DNA from: Bacteroides clarus YIT 12056 | GTDB lineage: Bacteria; Bacteroidota; Bacteroidia; Bacteroidales; Bacteroidaceae | Reading direction: 5' to 3' | DNA: 64,000 bases | NCBI RefSeq assembly: GCF_900129655.1 | Contig: NZ_FQWK01000005.1 | Location: 310,001-374,000 of the forward strand | Shown here: positions 59,287 through 64,000 of the stretch, one piece after another | How positions within the stretch are numbered: the first letter of the stretch is position 1 | Layout: every line of letters begins with the position of its first letter | Made by a program: the position numbers and the translations under genes | Notes under the pieces: model-generated | Databases searched by the model: none | Told to the model about the DNA's origin: nothing | Seen by the model: the letters and a program-made list of their open reading frames with translations, nothing else

Positions 59287-61971
59287 ATGACTGCAACAAA
59301 GGATGATTTTTATCACGTCGGACTTACCGACGATGAAGTACGGAAGAGCCGTACCGAGCATGGTGTAAACCTGTTGACACCCCCGAAGCGTCCGTCTTTG
59401 TGGAAACTCTATCTGGAAAAGTTTGAAGACCCGGTAGTAAGAGTACTGTTGGTGGCCGCTTTCTTCTCTTTGATTATCTCCGTAGTAGAGAACGAGTATG
59501 CCGAAACAATCGGTATTATAGCTGCTATCTTGCTGGCTACGGGTATCGGTTTCTTTTTTGAATACGATGCCAATAAAAAGTTCGATTTGCTGAATGCGGT
59601 GAACGAGGAAACACTGGTAAAGGTTATCCGTAACGGGCGCGTACAGGAAATTCCCCGTAAGGATGTGGTGGTCGGCGATGTTATTATTCTGGAAACCGGA
59701 GAGGAAATCCCTGCTGACGGTGAATTGCTGGAAGCCATTTCCCTGCAAGTAAACGAATCCAATCTTACAGGTGAGCCTGTGATAACCAAAACTACCGTGG
59801 AAGCCGATTTCGATGAAGAAGCCACTTATGCTTCCAATCGTGTGCTGCGCGGTACAACGGTAGTCGACGGGCATGGAGTTATGCGCGTGGAGTCCGTAGG
59901 CGATGCTACGGAGATTGGAAAAGTGGCTCGCCAGAGTACGGAACAAAGTACCGAGCCTACCCCGTTGAATATCCAACTTACAAAACTTGCCAACCTCATA
60001 GGAAAAATCGGTTTCTCGGTAGCCGGTCTTGCATTCGCCATCTTCTTTATAAAGGATGTGGTTCTGGTGTATGATTTTGCCTCATTCCATACCTTTGAGC
60101 AATGGCTGCCCGCACTGAAGGCTACTTTGCAGTACTTTATGATGGCGGTAACGTTGATTGTTGTTGCCGTTCCCGAAGGTCTGCCCATGAGTGTGACGCT
60201 CAGTCTGGCGCTGAATATGCGCCGTATGCTTTCCACCAATAACCTGGTGCGGAAGATGCACGCTTGTGAAACGATGGGAGCGATAACCGTTATCTGTACG
60301 GACAAGACGGGGACGCTGACACAAAACCTGATGCAGGTGTACGAACCGAATTTCTACGGATTGAAGAACGGGCGGGAAATAGGAGAAGATGATTTAAGCA
60401 AACTGGTAATAGAGGGTATCAGCGCCAATTCCACTGCTTTTTTGGAAGAGATAGCTCCGGGAGAGAAGCCCAAGGGGGTAGGGAATCCTACCGAGGTGGC
60501 TTTACTTCTGTGGCTCGACAGCCAAAAACGTAATTATCTGGAGTTGAGAGAGGCTGTCAAGGTACTTGACCAGTTGACTTTCTCTACCGAACGGAAGTTT
60601 ATGGCAACACTGGTACACTCTCCTCTGATTGGGAAGAAAGTACTTTATGTAAAGGGCGCTCCCGAAATCGTATTGGGAAAATGTAAGGACGTTCTTTTGG
60701 ACGGTAAGCGGGTGGATGCGGTAGAATATCGTTCTACGGTAGAGGCTCAGTTGCTGAACTACCAGAACATGGCGATGCGTACGCTCGGTTTTGCCTATAA
60801 GATAGTAGACGATACGGAACCGGCCGACTGTGTGGCATTGGTCGCAGAGAATGATTTGTCTTTCCTCGGAGTTGTAGCTATCAGCGACCCTATACGCCCG
60901 GATGTGCCTGCGGCAGTCGCAAAATGCCAGTCGGCAGGTATCGGCGTCAAGATAGTAACGGGAGATACGCCGGGTACGGCAACCGAAATCGCACGGCAAA
61001 TCGGTTTATGGCAACCGGAAGATACGGAGCGTAACCGTATTACGGGTGCTGCCTTTGCAGACCTGACGGACGAGGAAGCGCTCGACCGGGTGTTGGATTT
61101 GAAGATTATGTCGCGCGCCCGTCCTACCGATAAGCAACGTCTCGTTCAGCTATTGCAACAGAAAGGTGCGGTGGTAGCCGTGACGGGTGACGGAACCAAT
61201 GACGCTCCGGCCTTGAACCATGCGCAGGTGGGATTGTCTATGGGAACGGGAACGTCTGTCGCCAAAGAGGCAAGCGATATCACATTGTTGGACGACTCTT
61301 TCAACAGTATCGGTACGGCCGTAATGTGGGGACGTTCATTATATAAGAATATACAGCGTTTCATCGTATTCCAACTGACGATTAACTTCGTGGCATTGTT
61401 CATCGTATTGCTTGGCTCGTTGGTGGGTACCGAATTGCCGTTGACCGTAACGCAGATGTTGTGGGTGAACCTGATTATGGATACCTTTGCCGCTTTGGCT
61501 TTGGCGTCTATTCCGCCCAGTGAAAGCGTGATGAAAGAGAAACCCCGCAAAAGTACCGATTTCATTATAACCGGGTCCATGAGAAATTACATTCTCGGTA
61601 TGGGCACTACTTTCCTTGTATTGCTTATGGGCATGTTGTTCTGGTTTAATAACGAAGAGGGAGGTATGACTGTACAGCGCTTGACTGTCTTTTTCACTTT
61701 CTTCGTCATGCTGCAATTCTGGAACCTGTTCAATGCGAGAGTATTCGGTACATCGGACTCCGCTTTTAAGGGAATGTCCAAATCTTACGGTATGGAGTTG
61801 GTGGTACTTGCCATTTTGGGCGGTCAGTTTGTCATCGTACAGTTCGGCGGGGCGGTATTCCGTACGGAGCCGCTTGATTTCACGACATGGGTGATAATCA
61901 TTGCTTCTACTTCTTTGGTATTATGGGTGGGCGAAGGGATTCGTCTTGTCCGACGTCTAATGCAAAAATGA
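59287..61971 (+). CDS. Calcium-translocating P-type ATPase (PMCA/SERCA-like)
   Basis: An 894-residue P2-type cation ATPase. The phosphorylated aspartate is Asp339 in CTDKTGTLT, the actuator loop is LTGEP (160-164), and the TM4 ion-site motif VAVPEGLP (293-300) matches calcium pumps of the PMCA group. Other sites are the TM6 sequence LWVNLIMDTFAALALAS (N, D) and the hinge GDGTNDAPALNHA. It probably exports Ca2+ (or Mn2+) from the cytosol. The 4-bp gap to the following HAD phosphatase gene suggests co-transcription with it and with ribF. Confidence 0.95.
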   Translation: MTATKDDFYHVGLTDDEVRKSRTEHGVNLLTPPKRPSLWKLYLEKFEDPVVRVLLVAAFFSLIISVVENEYAETIGIIAAILLATGIGFFFEYDANKKFDLLNAVNEETLVKVIRNGRVQEIPRKDVVVGDVIILETGEEIPADGELLEAISLQVNESNLTGEPVITKTTVEADFDEEATYASNRVLRGTTVVDGHGVMRVESVGDATEIGKVARQSTEQSTEPTPLNIQLTKLANLIGKIGFSVAGLAFAIFFIKDVVLVYDFASFHTFEQWLPALKATLQYFMMAVTLIVVAVPEGLPMSVTLSLALNMRRMLSTNNLVRKMHACETMGAITVICTDKTGTLTQNLMQVYEPNFYGLKNGREIGEDDLSKLVIEGISANSTAFLEEIAPGEKPKGVGNPTEVALLLWLDSQKRNYLELREAVKVLDQLTFSTERKFMATLVHSPLIGKKVLYVKGAPEIVLGKCKDVLLDGKRVDAVEYRSTVEAQLLNYQNMAMRTLGFAYKIVDDTEPADCVALVAENDLSFLGVVAISDPIRPDVPAAVAKCQSAGIGVKIVTGDTPGTATEIARQIGLWQPEDTERNRITGAAFADLTDEEALDRVLDLKIMSRARPTDKQRLVQLLQQKGAVVAVTGDGTNDAPALNHAQVGLSMGTGTSVAKEASDITLLDDSFNSIGTAVMWGRSLYKNIQRFIVFQLTINFVALFIVLLGSLVGTELPLTVTQMLWVNLIMDTFAALALASIPPSESVMKEKPRKSTDFIITGSMRNYILGMGTTFLVLLMGMLFWFNNEEGGMTVQRLTVFFTFFVMLQFWNLFNARVFGTSDSAFKGMSKSYGMELVVLAILGGQFVIVQFGGAVFRTEPLDFTTWVIIIASTSLVLWVGEGIRLVRRLMQK

Positions 61972-61975
61972 GAGG

Positions 61976-62593
61976 ATGAAAAGAAAAGGAATTAAAAACC
62001 TTATAGTGGACTTTGGCGGCGTACTGATTGATTTAGACCGCCAACGCTGTTTGGAAAACTTCAGAGAGTTGGGATTGCAGGATGTAGAGCATACCCTCGA
62101 CATATATCATCAACAGGATTTCTTCCAGCAATATGAGAAAGGCCTTATCTCCAGTGCCGATTTTCGGAATGTGATACGGGAAAAGATAGGAAGAGACGTT
62201 GCCGATGCCCGTATTGATGCCGCATGGAATAGTTTTCTGGTGAGCATACCGACCTATAAACTGGACTTGTTACTGGCCTTGCGTAAGGATTATGTGGTAT
62301 ACCTGTTGAGCAATACCAATGAAATCCATTGGGAGTGGTCTTGTGAGCACGCCTTTCCCTATAAGGCATTCCGCGTAGAAGATTATTTCGAGCATATTTT
62401 CCTGTCTTATGAGATGAAGATGGCAAAGCCCGACGAGGAAATCTTCCGGAAAGTGCTGGATGATGCGGGCTTAGACCCGAAAGAAACTTTCTTTATCGAT
62501 GATTCGGAAGCCAATTGTCTGACTGCCCGGTCATTGGGAATTTCCACCTACACCCCGAAAGCCGGTGAGGACTGGGGGCATTTATTTAAATAA
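61976..62593 (+). CDS. HAD-family phosphatase, YihX-like
   Basis: A 205-residue haloacid dehalogenase-type hydrolase. Motif I is VDFGGVLID, motif II YLLSNTNEIH and the motif III/IV region KMAKPDEEIFRKVL ... FFIDDSEANCLTARSLG. The GG in motif I replaces the usual second Asp of phosphatases (DxDGT), as in YihX (alpha-glucose-1-phosphatase) and similar proteins. The substrate may be a sugar phosphate or FMN-type phosphate; its place directly before ribF hints at riboflavin-precursor dephosphorylation but does not prove it. It is in the operon Ca-ATPase-HAD-ribF. Confidence 0.88.
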   Translation: MKRKGIKNLIVDFGGVLIDLDRQRCLENFRELGLQDVEHTLDIYHQQDFFQQYEKGLISSADFRNVIREKIGRDVADARIDAAWNSFLVSIPTYKLDLLLALRKDYVVYLLSNTNEIHWEWSCEHAFPYKAFRVEDYFEHIFLSYEMKMAKPDEEIFRKVLDDAGLDPKETFFIDDSEANCLTARSLGISTYTPKAGEDWGHLFK

Positions 62594-62607
62594 ACCAATC
62601 GTATAAG

Positions 62608-63534
62608 GTGAGTATGCAGCTATGTTCCAGAATATCCGGCAAAGAACTCCTGCCCAGTGTAGCCACCATCGGCTTTTTTGACGGAGTGCATCGGGGACAT
62701 CGGTTTCTGATAGAACAGGTGTGCAAGGCTGCGGCTGCACGTGGACTCGCTTCGTCGGTCATTACCTTTCCCGTACATCCCCGCAAGGTCATGCAACCCG
62801 GTTTTCATCCCGAGCTGCTCACTACTTGCGATGAGAAAGTTGCCCTGCTTGCCGGTACAGGCGTGGATTACTGCGTCATGCTTGATTTTACGCTTGACTT
62901 GGCTCGTCTTTCGGCCAAGCAATTTATGGCTGCCTTGAAGCAAGACTATCAGGTACAGGCTTTGGTAATCGGTTATGACCACCGTTTCGGGCATAATCGC
63001 AGTGAGGGATTTGATGATTATGTACGTTACGGGCGGGAACTGGGAATGGAAGTGATATTGGCGCAGGCCTATTCAACTGACGCGATGACGGTCAGTTCCT
63101 CGGCTGTCCGCCGTCTTTTGCTGGAAGGAAACGTTTCGGAAGCGGCAAACTGCCTGGGGTATCATTTCTTTTTGAACGGTACGGTTGTGAACGGTTATCA
63201 CGTCGGACGCAAGATAGGCTTTCCGACCGCCAATCTATGTGTCAACGATTCTGAAAAACTGGTTCCGGCTGACGGAGTATACGCCGTTTATGTCTTTCTC
63301 GGTGAGAAGAAGCATACGGGAATGTTGAGTATCGGTTACCGCCCGACGTTGAATAATGGCATAGACCGTAGCATCGAGGTGCATATCTTCAATTTTGACG
63401 CTGATATTTACGATCAACCTATGCGGCTGTCTTTCGTCCGCCGTACCCGCCCGGAGCTGAAGTTCGATTCCATAGGCGAATTGATAGCGCAACTCCATAA
63501 AGACGAGGCGGAAATCACCGCCATCCTTTCATAA
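62608..63534 (+). CDS. ribF: Bifunctional riboflavin kinase / FAD synthetase
   Basis: A 308-residue cytosolic enzyme that phosphorylates riboflavin to FMN and adenylylates it to FAD. The N-terminal FAD synthetase has ATIGFFDGVHRGHRFLIEQV and HRFGHNRSEGFDD; the C-terminal riboflavin kinase has VGRKIGFPTANL and the EVHIFNFDADIYDQPMRLSFVRRTRPELKF block. GTG at 62608 is given here; ATG at 62614 is almost as good (both are preceded by AAGG at reasonable spacing). It follows the HAD gene by 14 bp and closes the unit. Confidence 0.96.
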   Translation: MSMQLCSRISGKELLPSVATIGFFDGVHRGHRFLIEQVCKAAAARGLASSVITFPVHPRKVMQPGFHPELLTTCDEKVALLAGTGVDYCVMLDFTLDLARLSAKQFMAALKQDYQVQALVIGYDHRFGHNRSEGFDDYVRYGRELGMEVILAQAYSTDAMTVSSSAVRRLLLEGNVSEAANCLGYHFFLNGTVVNGYHVGRKIGFPTANLCVNDSEKLVPADGVYAVYVFLGEKKHTGMLSIGYRPTLNNGIDRSIEVHIFNFDADIYDQPMRLSFVRRTRPELKFDSIGELIAQLHKDEAEITAILS

Positions 63535-63569
63535 CACCGCTTTCTGCGTTGCCGTTATTGGGCATTTTC

Positions 63570-63697
63570 TTGCATATTTATTGAAAAACATATCTTTTTT
63601 ATCGTTTTTCGATAAAAAGATACTGTTTCTTTTTGTCTTTTCAGAAAAAGCTCCTTTATTTGCATATCGAAAAACGATAAATTATTATTGAAAAACA
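63570..63697. repeat. Paired palindromes and direct repeats around a promoter
   Basis: TTTATCGTTTTTCGATA (63598-63614) and its exact complement TATCGAAAAACGATAAA (63665-63681) are 17-bp inverted copies. In addition TTGCATAT occurs at 63570-63577 and 63660-63667, and TTATTGAAAAACA at 63578-63590 and 63685-63697. The second palindrome begins 3 bp after the -7 box at 63655-63662. The layout looks like two operator half-sites looping over a promoter. Confidence 0.75.
63632..63662 (+). promoter_or_regulatory. Operator-flanked promoter ahead of the small hydrophobic ORF
   Basis: TTTG at 63632-63635, a 19-bp spacer and TTTATTTG at 63655-63662 (one mismatch to TAnnTTTG). The start near 63669 lies inside the second palindrome, a classic position for repression. 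Confidence 0.5.
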
Positions 63698-63736
63698 GAA
63701 TTTGAGGTAAGAATAAGTACTGATTATAAAAAGTCC

Positions 63737-63832
63737 ATGGTTATGAAAAGAGCCTTTATGAGTATTACGTTGCTGGTACTGTCACTGTCTATGGTGATGA
63801 TGTTATTAATGGGAGTTGTTACCACTGCTTGA
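63737..63832 (+). CDS. Small hydrophobic peptide, probable single-pass membrane protein
   Basis: A 31-codon frame (or 29 from the second ATG at 63743). It begins MVMKRAFMSITLLV and continues with a Leu/Met/Val-rich segment ending MMLLMGVVTTA. The lysine-arginine pair followed by about 22 hydrophobic residues fits a small transmembrane or signal-anchor peptide. It follows a promoter with an overlapping palindrome and precedes a probable CPBP-family gene by 53 bp. A weak upstream sequence for ribosome binding is seen (GAGGTAAG is too far away). No family recognised. Confidence 0.4.
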   Translation: MVMKRAFMSITLLVLSLSMVMMLLMGVVTTA

Positions 63833-63852
63833 CGAGTTCACGGGAAAATGTG

Positions 63853-63860
63853 TATCTTTA
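63853..63860 (+). promoter_or_regulatory. Possible -7 box for the 3'-truncated membrane protein gene
   Basis: TATCTTTA (one mismatch to TAnnTTTG), 25 bp upstream of the ATG at 63886. Confidence 0.35.
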
Positions 63861-63885
63861 CACGCTTTTAAAAAAGAAGAGAACG

Positions 63886-64000
63886 ATGAAAACAGCGATA
63901 AAACTGGTTTTGATTTATTTTGTGATGCAGATTCTGGCCGCATTGTTGGTGATGCCTTTCACAATGCTTTATTCTTACGCGGTCAACGGTACGATAGATG
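63886..64000 (+). CDS. Probable CPBP-family intramembrane protease, 5' end only
   Basis: Only 38 codons are in the window: MKTAIKLVLIYFVMQILAALLVMPFTMLYSYAV and a few more. This is an N-terminal membrane segment. The pattern of a first helix with MPF and Tyr-rich turn resembles Bacteroides CPBP (CAAX-protease-like) proteins, but the catalytic EExxxR and HxxxN motifs would lie beyond the edge, so the assignment is tentative. Confidence 0.4.
   Translation, partial: MKTAIKLVLIYFVMQILAALLVMPFTMLYSYAVNGTID

Overview
The window is chromosomal DNA from a Bacteroidales gut commensal, almost certainly Bacteroides. Supporting signs are a SusC/SusD pair, HU-like proteins with the Bacteroidetes HU extension, the large three-domain IspG, a two-subunit 2-oxoacid:ferredoxin oxidoreductase, a SecD-SecF fusion, and Bacteroides-type promoters (TTTG, about 19 bp, TAnnTTTG) before many genes. 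A full-length PL21 heparinase II suggests a glycosaminoglycan-degrading species; I cannot name the species from sequence alone. No prophage, insertion sequence, integrase, CRISPR array or rRNA gene is visible.

Layout. 1-8.4 kb: truncated MBOAT acyltransferase, DUF4251 protein, GNAT acetyltransferase, rpsO, typA, a nitroreductase-like lipoprotein, pckA and upp. 8.4-17 kb: a SusD/SusC pair with no attached enzymes or regulator, korB/korA, and tRNA-Arg(CCT). 17.1-17.6 kb: a decayed stretch with reading-frame remnants and a 22-bp repeat array. 17.7-25.6 kb: secDF, M3 peptidase, and a rhomboid-rhomboid-EEP nuclease operon. 25.7-35.9 kb: HU, argS, topA, a beta-barrel/TPR pair and a NUDIX hydrolase. 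36-42.7 kb: two HU-like DNA-binding proteins flanking a DEDDh exonuclease and heparinase II, then a lipoprotein, an inositol-phosphatase-family protein and ComF. 42.7-46.8 kb: two identical tRNA-Asn genes, a PfkB kinase, an S41 protease and an outer-membrane protein. 46.8-52 kb: a co-directional minus-strand run rpoN-PAP2-gcvH-purE-ispG. 52.4-64 kb: Xaa-Pro aminopeptidase, a TPR/histidine-kinase-like protein, a TGS-uridine kinase, an Na/Pi transporter, rubredoxin, a Ca-type P-ATPase, a YihX-like HAD phosphatase, ribF, a tiny hydrophobic ORF and the start of a probable CPBP membrane protein.

Most genes are core metabolism, translation and envelope functions. The least explained material is between genes. 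Several loci carry short periodic arrays that fold into long hairpins: 22-bp units at 17.3 and 39.8 kb, 7-bp units at 49.2 and 53.8 kb, and a three-armed palindrome at 52.2 kb. One heptamer array supplies the last codon and stop of gcvH. An operator-like palindrome pair brackets a consensus promoter in front of a 31-codon hydrophobic peptide at 63.7 kb. The histidine-kinase-like protein has serine where the phospho-accepting histidine should be.

Start sites were chosen by homology, spacing and promoter position. For typA, NUDIX, the kinase-like protein and the Ca-ATPase, longer upstream starts fall in or upstream of the -7 promoter box and were rejected.
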